Below, one piece after another: positions 56,854 through 64,000 of a stretch of 64,000 bases of DNA. Position 1 is the stretch's first letter, and each line of letters begins with the position of its first letter. The position numbers and the translations under genes were made by a program. Under the pieces are notes generated by a model. That model was not told the DNA's origin and made no database searches. It saw only the letters and a list, made by a program, of their open reading frames with translations. Source of the DNA: Thalassolituus marinus (GTDB lineage Bacteria > Pseudomonadota > Gammaproteobacteria > Pseudomonadales > Oceanobacteraceae); assembly GCF_020320395.1 (NCBI RefSeq), contig NZ_JAEDAH010000008.1:1-64000 (forward strand), read 5' to 3'.

Positions 56854-57879
56854 TTAGTGACCGTAGATGTGCTGAGTCATGCCTGCCAGGTTGATACCTG
56901 AAACGGCTACGGAGCCGATAGATGCGCCACCGATTTCAATTGCCTTGATATTCAGGTCGCCAGCAATATTGCCCATCTGAATGTATACGCCATCAGATTG
57001 AGCCCAGATGGTCTGATTGACGTTAACCGTACCGCCGGCACCGTCATCGAAGCTCAGACCTTTGATCTTAACAGCTGCGCCATTGCGAGCAGCGTCATAG
57101 ATGGCTGTTTCAGCACCAGCATCAACCACAGCGTCGCCATTGCCGTTGCCAGGGGCATTGGCAATCATGACTGCCTGTGCATCGCTGTAACCGAACATCT
57201 CTGCATCCATGTTAACAACACGTACTGCAGCGTTGCTCTGAATTACCAGACCTGACTTCTGGCTTGCAAAAGAGCCGGTCACACCGTAGTCGCCAACAGT
57301 TTCAGTGGCATAGTTAACATTATTAATAATTGTGCGAGATTCTGCGCCCAGCTGAATAACCGCGTCAACCTTGTTAACCAGCTCGCTATTTGCGTTGGTT
57401 GTACCGGCGACATTGCTCTGCAGTTCAACACCACCAACGGATACGTTCATATAAACATCAGTTGGAGTAGACATACCCAGAACAAGGTCGCCATCTTCGG
57501 TCACATCAATAGTTTGAGTGATGCTCAACTCTGTCGCTGTCACGGTGCCGTCTGCATCATATGCAGCTTGGTCAATGCCGCGAACTGCGAGATCTTTGAT
57601 GACTACAGAACCGCCACTCAGTGCATCAGCATTGCCGTCGCCAGTGGTGTCGATATCAGCAACTGGAAGGGAGGTACCAGTGTCGATTGTTTGAGTGTCG
57701 GTATAGGTGATGCTGTCAACAGATATACCTGTTGAACCGATGGTCATGTCGATGGTTACACCAGCCTGACCGGTAGTAGAAGACATGGTTGCATCGTCCA
57801 GCGCTACCAGTTCGGCCTGGGCAGCAAATGGAGCAGCAGCGATAGCCGCGGCGAGGGATGCTTTTTTAAGGAATTTCAT
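56854..57879 (-). CDS. secreted repeat-containing protein, FilA-like (DUF6160 type)
   Basis: A 341-residue protein with a clear signal peptide (MKFLKKASLAAAIAAAPFAA, cleavage after AQA at 22), no cysteine, and rich in Ala, Gly, Val, Asp and Thr. The mature start LVALDDATMSSTTGQAGVTI is the part I recognise from Acinetobacter FilA-type and related DUF6160 proteins. Two Asp/Gly-rich loops (DIDTTGDGNADALSGG near 75-90, NGNGDAVVDAG near 246-256) look like calcium loops. An internal repeat of pattern IKxL...GTV...QTI...DG covers about 93-135 and 272-303. The start has AGGAG seven bases upstream. Probably the exported structural subunit. Confidence 0.75.
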   Translation of the reverse strand: MKFLKKASLAAAIAAAPFAAQAELVALDDATMSSTTGQAGVTIDMTIGSTGISVDSITYTDTQTIDTGTSLPVADIDTTGDGNADALSGGSVVIKDLAVRGIDQAAYDADGTVTATELSITQTIDVTEDGDLVLGMSTPTDVYMNVSVGGVELQSNVAGTTNANSELVNKVDAVIQLGAESRTIINNVNYATETVGDYGVTGSFASQKSGLVIQSNAAVRVVNMDAEMFGYSDAQAVMIANAPGNGNGDAVVDAGAETAIYDAARNGAAVKIKGLSFDDGAGGTVNVNQTIWAQSDGVYIQMGNIAGDLNIKAIEIGGASIGSVAVSGINLAGMTQHIYGH

Positions 57880-58207
57880 GTGCACACTCCTGATTATTTT
57901 TCTTGGTTTTGCGGGCCTCTTCCGTGCCCTATCACCTTCCGGTAACCGGTAAGTGAATTCGGTAAAGTGCAGAGTTTTTATGAGACTGCGTATCTTTATT
58001 TTTATTAACCGCTCAGGAAAAGTTCCTGTGCGTTTGATGAACAATCTAAAGGGGCTATTTTCTCTTGTCTACCCCTTTTTTTACAATTGATTACACTTAT
58101 GAAACCTCTCAGTAACGTACTCAATAGCAGAAACCGCTAGAAATGGCGTATTACGCCTAAAAATCATATAGTTAGACGTCCGCAACCGAGATTTAAACTG
58201 GCTCGAA
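57880..58207. other. intergenic region between the fil-like cluster and pabB
   Basis: 328 bp, AT-rich in the middle. It must carry the leftward promoter of the fil-like genes. Visible structures are AAAGGGG/CCCCTTT arms (near 58040-58078) and a directly repeated ACCGG near 57936-57952. No known riboswitch could be recognised; a c-di-GMP class I riboswitch was looked for and its conserved order is absent. Confidence 0.5.
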
Positions 58208-59539
58208 ATGATACAGAAATTACTGGATTGTCATCCCTTTGAATTACTCCGCACAGGCCATCTGCTGGCGGATGTGGTTATGCTATTCAGTAGTAGCGGT
58301 GGCTGGGGAGCGCCGCGTGCGCAGGCCAGTGAGCGCGCAGTTGCGTATCTGGCCTTCGCACCCTCTGAAAAGATTGAGCTGTCCACGGTAGCCCAGATAG
58401 AACAGTTCAGGCTGAAAGTTGCCAGTAATAGTCAGGCTTCTTCAACGGATGCGCATCCAGGTGGCTGGATGGGATATTTCACCTACGAGGCAGGTTGTGC
58501 TCTGCAGGGGGTTGGCCATGATGCTTCTGTGCTTGGGCGTTTTGGCTACTATCCACTGATAGTCGAGCTGAATTTCAGTAACGGGGAAAGTATCGCACGC
58601 TGGGATGACGAGTTGAGTGACGAGCAGGTCGCTGTCAGGCTTGACAAGCTTCAGAGGGGTGTCACTGAGCCTGGTTTTTCTTGCGCGGCTGGCGATCAGG
58701 TTGAGTGGAAAGCAGCATGGACAGAGGGTGAATACCGCTCTGCATTTCAGTCGGTAAAGGATTATCTGGCTGCGGGAGATAGTTACCAGGTTAACCTTAC
58801 AATGCCCTTCTCTACTCATGCCAATCTGACTGGCGTGATTCCTGCCGAGCTGTTTGAGGTGTTTGGTCCTGCATTTGGTGCATACACAAATCTGGGCGGA
58901 CATGTCATTGCTTCGGTAAGTCCTGAACGCTTTATTTCCGTATCTGATGGAAAAATTGAAACCTGCCCCATTAAAGGTACGGTTGCCCGTGGCAAGGATC
59001 AGAAGGCCGATCTTGATAATATCCAATGGCTCAGGAGCAGTCTTAAAAACCAGGCGGAAAACCTGATGATTGTTGACCTGCTGCGTAACGATCTCAGCAT
59101 GAATGCCGAACCGCACAGCGTTACGGTAAGCAAACTTTTCGATATCGAAACCCATGCCAATGTTCACCATATGGTTTCTACCATCTGCGCTGAACTTCCG
59201 TCCGGGAGAACTGCTGCGGACGTCATTATTGATGCTCTTCCCGGTGGGTCAATCACCGGTGCACCAAAGAAGCGCGCCATGGAGATTATCAGAGAACTCG
59301 AGGTGGGTCCGCGGGGCGCCTATTGTGGCGTGCTGGGGTATTTCAACCGAGCTGGCGGCTGTGACTTTAATATTCTGATCAGAACAATCGAGGCGAATGC
59401 CGAAGGAGCCAGATGCTGGGCTGGCGGTGGTATCGTGTATGACTCTGTCCCTGACGAAGAGTGGCAGGAGCTTCACACCAAGGTCCGTCAGCTGCTGGAC
59501 TGGACCTCGGGGCGAAGTGGATCTTCAGAGGCGGTTTAA
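58208..59539 (+). CDS. pabB: aminodeoxychorismate synthase component I
   Basis: Converts chorismate with ammonia to aminodeoxychorismate for folate; 443 residues. The PIKGT motif with the lysine that marks PabB is at residues 254-258. [18 protein letters not shown] and the GYCG/FN-type C-terminal segment are chorismate-enzyme hallmarks. The product goes to PabC, encoded at 25-26 kb. The stop overlaps the convergent sthA gene by 15 bases. Confidence 0.95.
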   Translation: MIQKLLDCHPFELLRTGHLLADVVMLFSSSGGWGAPRAQASERAVAYLAFAPSEKIELSTVAQIEQFRLKVASNSQASSTDAHPGGWMGYFTYEAGCALQGVGHDASVLGRFGYYPLIVELNFSNGESIARWDDELSDEQVAVRLDKLQRGVTEPGFSCAAGDQVEWKAAWTEGEYRSAFQSVKDYLAAGDSYQVNLTMPFSTHANLTGVIPAELFEVFGPAFGAYTNLGGHVIASVSPERFISVSDGKIETCPIKGTVARGKDQKADLDNIQWLRSSLKNQAENLMIVDLLRNDLSMNAEPHSVTVSKLFDIETHANVHHMVSTICAELPSGRTAADVIIDALPGGSITGAPKKRAMEIIRELEVGPRGAYCGVLGYFNRAGGCDFNILIRTIEANAEGARCWAGGGIVYDSVPDEEWQELHTKVRQLLDWTSGRSGSSEAV

Positions 59540-60916
59540 GCCATTGAGTGCTGCCACCCGATAGGCTTCCGCCATGGTTGGGTAGTTAAATGTCGTGTTA
59601 ACGAAATAGCGCAGAGTATTGCCCTCACCTGGCTGGCTCATAATGGCTTGCCCGATATGGACAATCTCTGCCGCCTGGTCACCAAAGCAGTGGATGCCGA
59701 GGATCTCCAGAGTCTGTCGATGAAACAGAATCTTGAGCATGCCAACGCCTTCGCCGGTAATCTGGGCTCTTGCCAGATTTTTGAAAAACGCCTGACCCAC
59801 TTCGTAGGGTACCTTTTCTTCCGTCAGCTGGCGTTCGGTTTTACCAACCGAGCTGATCTCAGGAATGGTGTAAATCCCCGTAGGAACTGAGTCGACAAAG
59901 CGGAAGTCTTCCGGAGATGCAATGACTGCAGCCGCTGCGCGGCCCTGGTCATACGCGGCCGAAGCCAGAGCTGGCCAGCCGATGACGTCGCCAACAGCAA
60001 AGATATTCTCAACCGCTGTACGATACTCATGATCCACTTCCAGTTGCCCGCGACTGTTCGGTTTCAGGCCTACATCCTCAAGGCCAAGCCCTTTGGTGTT
60101 ACCTGTTCGCCCTGCTGCCCACAGAAAAGCGTCTGCTTTAACCTTTTTACCTGATGACATCACCATGGTGACGTAGCGCTCATTGCCTTCGACGGAGTCA
60201 CACTGCTCGTTATGACGAATCAGCGCACCCTTGTCCCGCAGGTGGTAGCTCAGGGCGTCGGAAATCTCGTCGTCAAGGAAGTTCAGTAAGCGATCACCCG
60301 GATGAATCAGGTCCACCTTCACACCGAGGCCGGAAAAAATTGACGCATATTCACAACCAATAACCCCTGCACCATAGATGATCATGGTGCGCGGCGTGTG
60401 CGAGAGGGTCAGTATGGTGTCGGAATCGTAAATGCGCGGGTGTGTGAAGTCGATATTGTCAGGGCGCCAGGGGCTGGAACCGGTCGCAATAACAATCTCT
60501 TTGGCATGCAGGCGGGTATTGGTTTGTGTTCCATGGAATACGTCAATGGTGTTCTGATCAGCAAAGCGTGCCGTGCCTGTATACACGCTGATGCGGTTGC
60601 GGCCATAGAATTCAGTACGGAGTTTGACCTGCTTTTCGATGACTTTTTCGGCACTTTTCAGTACTCGCGGAAAAGAAAACCAGCGCGGCTCACCAATTTC
60701 GCGAAACATCGGATTGGTGTTGAACTGAATGATCTGTTTAACCGCGTGACGGAGGGCTTTGGATGGGATTGTCCCCAGGTGGGTGCAGTTGCCACCAACC
60801 ATGCTCTTATCTTCAATTACGGCCACTTTCAGCCCCTTCTTGGCGGCATTCATCGCTGCGCCTTCGCCAGAAGGGCCTGCCCCAATTACGACCACGTCGT
60901 AGTGGTAATCTGTCAT
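59525..60916 (-). CDS. sthA: soluble pyridine nucleotide transhydrogenase
   Basis: Flavoprotein that moves reducing power between NADPH and NAD; 463 residues (E. coli 466). FAD motif GAGPSGEG at 12-19. The disulfide-reductase active site is reduced to a single cysteine ([17 protein letters not shown], Cys44 with Thr in place of the second Cys), the mark of SthA. The start at 60916 has GGAG nine bases upstream; the ATG five codons earlier does not. Confidence 0.96.
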   Translation of the reverse strand: MTDYHYDVVVIGAGPSGEGAAMNAAKKGLKVAVIEDKSMVGGNCTHLGTIPSKALRHAVKQIIQFNTNPMFREIGEPRWFSFPRVLKSAEKVIEKQVKLRTEFYGRNRISVYTGTARFADQNTIDVFHGTQTNTRLHAKEIVIATGSSPWRPDNIDFTHPRIYDSDTILTLSHTPRTMIIYGAGVIGCEYASIFSGLGVKVDLIHPGDRLLNFLDDEISDALSYHLRDKGALIRHNEQCDSVEGNERYVTMVMSSGKKVKADAFLWAAGRTGNTKGLGLEDVGLKPNSRGQLEVDHEYRTAVENIFAVGDVIGWPALASAAYDQGRAAAAVIASPEDFRFVDSVPTGIYTIPEISSVGKTERQLTEEKVPYEVGQAFFKNLARAQITGEGVGMLKILFHRQTLEILGIHCFGDQAAEIVHIGQAIMSQPGEGNTLRYFVNTTFNYPTMAEAYRVAALNGLNRL

Positions 60917-61018
60917 GTCCGAATACTCCATATTTCAGTCTGAAAGTGACCCGCCGCTTTGCCGGCTTTTAGTTATTAGACGGCGGTAAGTGTAGGTGAT
61001 TATTCCTCTCGCGCCTGC

Positions 61019-61252
61019 TTAGCGCTTAGTCGCATCATAGAATTCTGCCGACGAAGAGGCCTTTGCTGCTTTCTTGCTTTCTTTTTCACATTTCTTTTTG
61101 TCGCCACCGCAGACATCACAAGCGCTTTCCATGCCGATGGCTGACATGCCACCACAGGATCCGGATATTGGTTTGCGACCGAAAATGACACCAACAGCCA
61201 TAATGGTAACGACTGTTAGCATTACGCCGAATGCTACGAGCAGAGTTGACAT
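61019..61252 (-). CDS. nqrM: Na+-NQR maturation protein NqrM
   Basis: A 77-residue DUF539 protein with one membrane helix (about 4-24) and four cysteines (Cys33, 45, 48, 55) in the pattern that delivers iron to the NqrD/NqrE centre. Three bases separate it from apbE. nqrA-F are not in the window; upstream of apbE is a divergent regulator, so the main NQR operon must lie elsewhere or be lost. Confidence 0.93.
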   Translation of the reverse strand: MSTLLVAFGVMLTVVTIMAVGVIFGRKPISGSCGGMSAIGMESACDVCGGDKKKCEKESKKAAKASSSAEFYDATKR

Positions 61253-61255
61253 GGG

Positions 61256-62278
61256 TTACTCCTGTCCTTGCGGACGATAGTCAGGAAAACGATTCAGGAA
61301 GGCGGTCGACGCCTTTTCTGTAAAACTATCACCTTCCCTGATGATCATGAATGCTGAAAGCTGGTTTTGCTCGGCTATCTGCATTCCTTCTTCCGGGCCG
61401 GCAACATTCAGAGCGGTAGCCCATGCGTCTGCCTGACCACAATCCTCATGAATGACCGTGACGGAAGCCAATGTGTGGGTAATAGGCCTGCCCGTGGACG
61501 GGTTGATGGTATGCGAATAGCGCACACCATTGCTTTCAAAGTAATTACGATAGTCGCCCGAGGTTGCTACCGCAGCATCGCCAGGTTCAATAATGAGTTC
61601 TGCCAGTCTGTCTCCCGGGTTGGCAGATGGCCTTTCTATCGCGACTCGCCATGGGGCTTCGCCAGGCTTGGCTCCGCGTGTACGTAATTCGCCTCCGATT
61701 TCCACCAGATAACCTGTGATATTACGGGCTTCAAGCAGAGCTCCGATATCATCAACAGCCCAGCCTTTGGCAATGCCTGAGAGATCAATATAGCGCGCTT
61801 CTGTCAGTGTCAGCTGATGGCCACTCAGCGTTATGGCGCTACTGCCAGTTTCGGACATAGCCTGCTGGAGCTGATGCTCATCTGGCGCTTTGTCTATCGA
61901 GGCTTGTGGGCCGAAGCCCCAAAGGTTCACCAGAGGGCCGACCGTAATGTCGAAGTAATCGTTGCTTCTGGCGTGAATATCCAGTGCCTGACGTATTACG
62001 GTGGCGAGCTCTTCGGAGATAGTAAAGGTTGCAGGAAATGCCCCTGGGTATGAATTAATACGAGATAGTTCGGAGTCGGGATCGTAAGTGGACATTATTT
62101 TATTAATTTCCACCAGGCGACTGTCGATTTCGTCTTTGAGGGTGCCGGCTGGATCGGGGCAGTTGCAGGAGACATGGTAGGTTGTCCCCATGGTTGAACC
62201 GGCGATGTGGTTCAGTTCTGCCTTCTGATCGCAGGCTGCAAGGACCAGGCTGAGCGCCAGTGTCAGCGTACGTAGCAT
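61256..62278 (-). CDS. apbE: FAD:protein FMN transferase ApbE (lipoprotein)
   Basis: Attaches FMN covalently to threonines of NqrB and NqrC; 340 residues. The lipobox LVLAAC puts the lipidated Cys at residue 16. Family motifs: STMGTTYHVS, IDLSGIAKGWAVDDIG and the GDAAVATSGDYRNYF segment with metal ligands. The start at 62278 is preceded by GGAGG; a longer in-frame extension to 62386 would destroy the lipoprotein signal. Confidence 0.95.
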   Translation of the reverse strand: MLRTLTLALSLVLAACDQKAELNHIAGSTMGTTYHVSCNCPDPAGTLKDEIDSRLVEINKIMSTYDPDSELSRINSYPGAFPATFTISEELATVIRQALDIHARSNDYFDITVGPLVNLWGFGPQASIDKAPDEHQLQQAMSETGSSAITLSGHQLTLTEARYIDLSGIAKGWAVDDIGALLEARNITGYLVEIGGELRTRGAKPGEAPWRVAIERPSANPGDRLAELIIEPGDAAVATSGDYRNYFESNGVRYSHTINPSTGRPITHTLASVTVIHEDCGQADAWATALNVAGPEEGMQIAEQNQLSAFMIIREGDSFTEKASTAFLNRFPDYRPQGQE

Positions 62279-62455
62279 ATTGCCTCCGGAGTTTGGCGCC
62301 AGTATACGCTCTGCCTCAGCAGAGATCACTAATGCCATTAAAGAATAACCAGACGGAATATGCTTAGAATTATTTATTACACTCAATGCTTACATGGTTA
62401 TATGTTTTTCGTGTGACTCTTTGAATAGAATAGCGGGTCATTATGGAGATCTACT

Positions 62456-62788
62456 ATGCAAGCAACCATGTCCGACGAGATGCTGGAGCTGATCGCTCAG
62501 CGATTCAGATTACTCTCAGATCCTATGCGACTGAGAATACTTCACCAGCTCCAGGCCGGAGAGAAGTCGGTAACTGAACTGGTTGAAGCGACCGGGGCGT
62601 CACAGCCTAATGTTTCCAAGCATCTGTCTACGCTGCGCACTCATGGTCTTGTGCGCCGTCGTCAGGAAGGCAATATGGCTTACTTCTCAATTGGTGCGCC
62701 ATTCATCTTTGATGTATGCAATACGGTTTGCGACAGCATGAAGGATGAGCTTGAACAGAAAACATCCCTGTTGGGGCAGATTGGCTGA
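62456..62788 (+). CDS. ArsR/SmtB-family regulator with a C-terminal cysteine pair
   Basis: A 110-residue winged-helix repressor (SDPMRLRILHQL, then GASQPNVSKHLSTLRTHGLV as recognition helix). The typical ELCVCDL metal site of ArsR is absent, but Cys88 and Cys92 sit in the last helix (FIFDVCNTVCDSM), so it may sense thiol state, sulfide or a metal through them. It is divergent from apbE-nqrM, with 177 bp between, and may act on that promoter. GGAG lies seven bases before the ATG. Confidence 0.85.
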   Translation: MQATMSDEMLELIAQRFRLLSDPMRLRILHQLQAGEKSVTELVEATGASQPNVSKHLSTLRTHGLVRRRQEGNMAYFSIGAPFIFDVCNTVCDSMKDELEQKTSLLGQIG

Positions 62789-62789
62789 A

Positions 62790-63719
62790 TCAACTCTGGG
62801 CGGGCTTGATTATTTTCCAGTTCGCCCTCGCCCCTGCTCCCAGGCATTCCAGATAACCCAACTCCTGCCATAACTTCAGCATTTGCTGGAACTGTCCGCG
62901 ACTTATCCGTATATCGTCAACAGCATGCGCCTGGGTGTGTCGTTTCAATAGCTGAGCCTTAACCGTTGGCGTGATGACAGATTCGAGATGACTTCGCAGT
63001 CTGTCCTCTGATGCACCATTCTGTAACTGCTGGGATATCCCAATCAGTAGCTGGTCCAGGCGGGCTGGCAGCAGAACTTCTTCAAGGGATAGATTGCCAC
63101 CCTGGTAAACTTTTGCTGTGACCTGCAAGTTAATCAGTTGGCGACTTCGTGCCAGACGCTGACTGGCAGGAATAGCCTGCGTCGGTGCTACTGATGGCTT
63201 GGGCTCTGGTGTTGGCTTCGGAGCAAGTGCTGCAGGTAGCCAGCCCTCTCCTTTTTGCAGGCTGGGGCTGGCGATAGAGGCCCTGACGTGAGTCATCAGC
63301 TCTTCGCGCAGATGCCAGAGTTTATATGGCGACTGCTGAACAACGATTCTGTGAAATCCGCTCAGGCGGCGCTGGTCTTCAGTCTGAAGCTTTTCCGGGA
63401 GTGAGTTCTTGATAAACGCAATGACCGGTTTGTTCAGTGAACGGGCATGAACAAATTCGCGGTGGATATGACTGATACCGGTTGGAGCCATTGGTCCATA
63501 TGTGTCGCCGAGTAACAGAATAAAGAAATCAGCATCCTCAATCAGCGAACGAACCAGATTCCAGTCATAGGGTGCGGCATCATCACGACAGGCAAAGCCG
63601 ATGTCGAAAACACCGTGGCGGGCCAGAAGGCGCCTGACTTCGTATCGTTCCAGTTCAAGACCGTCCTGGTTTGATGCCAGATAGACGAGATGGCGCTTTT
63701 GTTCAGCTGTTGCTGTCAC
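62790..63719 (-). CDS. DUF4062-domain protein with probable winged-helix C-terminus
   Basis: A 309-residue protein. Residues 9-105 match the DUF4062 pattern: a YLASNQDGLELER start, a FFILLLGDTYGP strand and SHIHREFVHARSLNKPVIAF. That fold is related to TIR/nucleoside-binding domains. A proline-rich linker (about 165-185) leads to a helical C-terminal part (about 190-305) ending in YLECLGAGARANWKI, like a winged helix. The gene converges on arsR with one base between the stops. Function unknown; related domains occur in signalling and defence proteins. Confidence 0.7.
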   Translation of the reverse strand: MTATAEQKRHLVYLASNQDGLELERYEVRRLLARHGVFDIGFACRDDAAPYDWNLVRSLIEDADFFILLLGDTYGPMAPTGISHIHREFVHARSLNKPVIAFIKNSLPEKLQTEDQRRLSGFHRIVVQQSPYKLWHLREELMTHVRASIASPSLQKGEGWLPAALAPKPTPEPKPSVAPTQAIPASQRLARSRQLINLQVTAKVYQGGNLSLEEVLLPARLDQLLIGISQQLQNGASEDRLRSHLESVITPTVKAQLLKRHTQAHAVDDIRISRGQFQQMLKLWQELGYLECLGAGARANWKIIKPAQS

Positions 63720-63766
63720 CGGTTAACATCCTGGTTGGTTAAGTCGCTGATTTCGTTTTGCTTTTA

Positions 63767-64000
63767 CTATACCAGTGCAAAATCAAACAGGACATAGAGA
63801 AAACCACTCAGCGTAATCAGTGACCCAAGAGTGGATAAGGCAATTACTCTGGCGGTGAGGTTCTCATCTGCCCTCATTGCTTTAGCCATGGCAAAGGCTG
63901 CAGCTGCAGTCGGACTGGCAAACATCAAAACTATAACGCCGAGCTCTGCTCCGCGAAAACCCACTATTGCCGCACAGGCAGCGACCATGGCGGGCAGTAT
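63767..64000 (-). CDS. AEC-family transporter, C-terminal part only
   Basis: The reading frame is open to the window edge (the last codons read I-L-P-A-M-V). It shows hydrophobic helices with LGVIVLMFASPTAAAAFAMA and a final TLGSLITLSGFLYVLF helix, the end pattern of auxin-efflux-carrier (AEC/malonate permease-like) proteins. Only about 77 residues are visible, so substrate and full length are unknown. Confidence 0.7.
   Translation of the reverse strand: MLPAMVAACAAIVGFRGAELGVIVLMFASPTAAAAFAMAKAMRADENLTARVIALSTLGSLITLSGFLYVLFDFALV

Noticed and set aside
57880-58000. Possible c-di-GMP (GEMM) riboswitch before the fil-like cluster
   Set aside because: GCAAAACC and ACCGGTTACC fragments are present but not in the conserved order or spacing of the riboswitch.
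1-64000. tRNA, rRNA, CRISPR arrays, insertion sequences
   Set aside because: Looked for by eye on both strands and none could be supported; a tRNAscan/Infernal run would settle small RNA genes.

Overview
The window is a mostly housekeeping chromosomal stretch from a marine-type gammaproteobacterium. The closest match by gene content is the Oceanospirillales / Pseudomonas side of the class (inference, no database search). Reasons: the fab cluster runs straight into pabC-mltG-tmk-holB-pilZ as in pseudomonads; propionate is handled by the AcnD/PrpF version of the methylcitrate cycle under a GntR regulator; NqrM and ApbE point to a sodium-pumping NADH dehydrogenase; and there is a TtpC-type TonB system. 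Coding density is high. I see no rRNA, tRNA, CRISPR array or insertion sequence.

Layout. 0.1-4.4 kb: rapA and a divergent DUF945 gene. 4.4-7.4 kb: a small accessory patch with a MbcA/ParS-like gene, an AraC fragment, a probable UPF0126/TRIC remnant, non-coding DNA and a lone tyrosine recombinase. 7.4-12.8 kb: phaB, thiI, a TonB-dependent receptor and xthA. 12.9-17.9 kb: a six-gene TonB operon (DUF3450, TtpC-like, ExbB, ExbD, TonB, TPR protein) with overlapping or nearly touching genes. 18-22.1 kb: a PreP-like M16 protease and a class V aminotransferase. 22.1-33.8 kb: one long leftward block, rluC-HAD-sppA, yceD-rpmF-plsX-fabD-fabG-acpP-fabF, then pabC-mltG-tmk-holB-pilZ. It joins rRNA modification, fatty acid and phospholipid synthesis, folate, peptidoglycan and DNA replication functions. 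34.3-37.4 kb: rne with a long leader. 37.5-44.3 kb: the propionate operon GntR-prpB-prpC-acnD-prpF. 44.5-52.2 kb: a flavoprotein, rraA, small hydrolase and reductase genes, and the divergent ppsA/ppsR pair.

52.2-57.9 kb holds the most unusual part. A small secreted repeat protein is followed by a C39-type cysteine peptidase, two outer-membrane beta-barrel proteins (one with a helical N-terminal segment before the barrel, one FadL-like) and a DUF4124/MalM-like periplasmic protein. The layout resembles the poorly studied fil genes of Acinetobacter and, in logic, the fap functional-amyloid operon of Pseudomonas. It is probably an export and assembly system for a surface fibre or matrix protein.

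58.2-64 kb: pabB, sthA, nqrM-apbE, an ArsR regulator, a DUF4062 protein and the end of an AEC-type transporter that runs off the window.

Regulatory signals include mostly bidirectional terminators between convergent genes, three terminator-like hairpins inside operons (acpP/fabF, prpC/acnD, and after the first fil gene), two operator-like TTGTNTACAA sites in front of the GntR gene, and a multi-stem repeat-like element between acnD and prpF.
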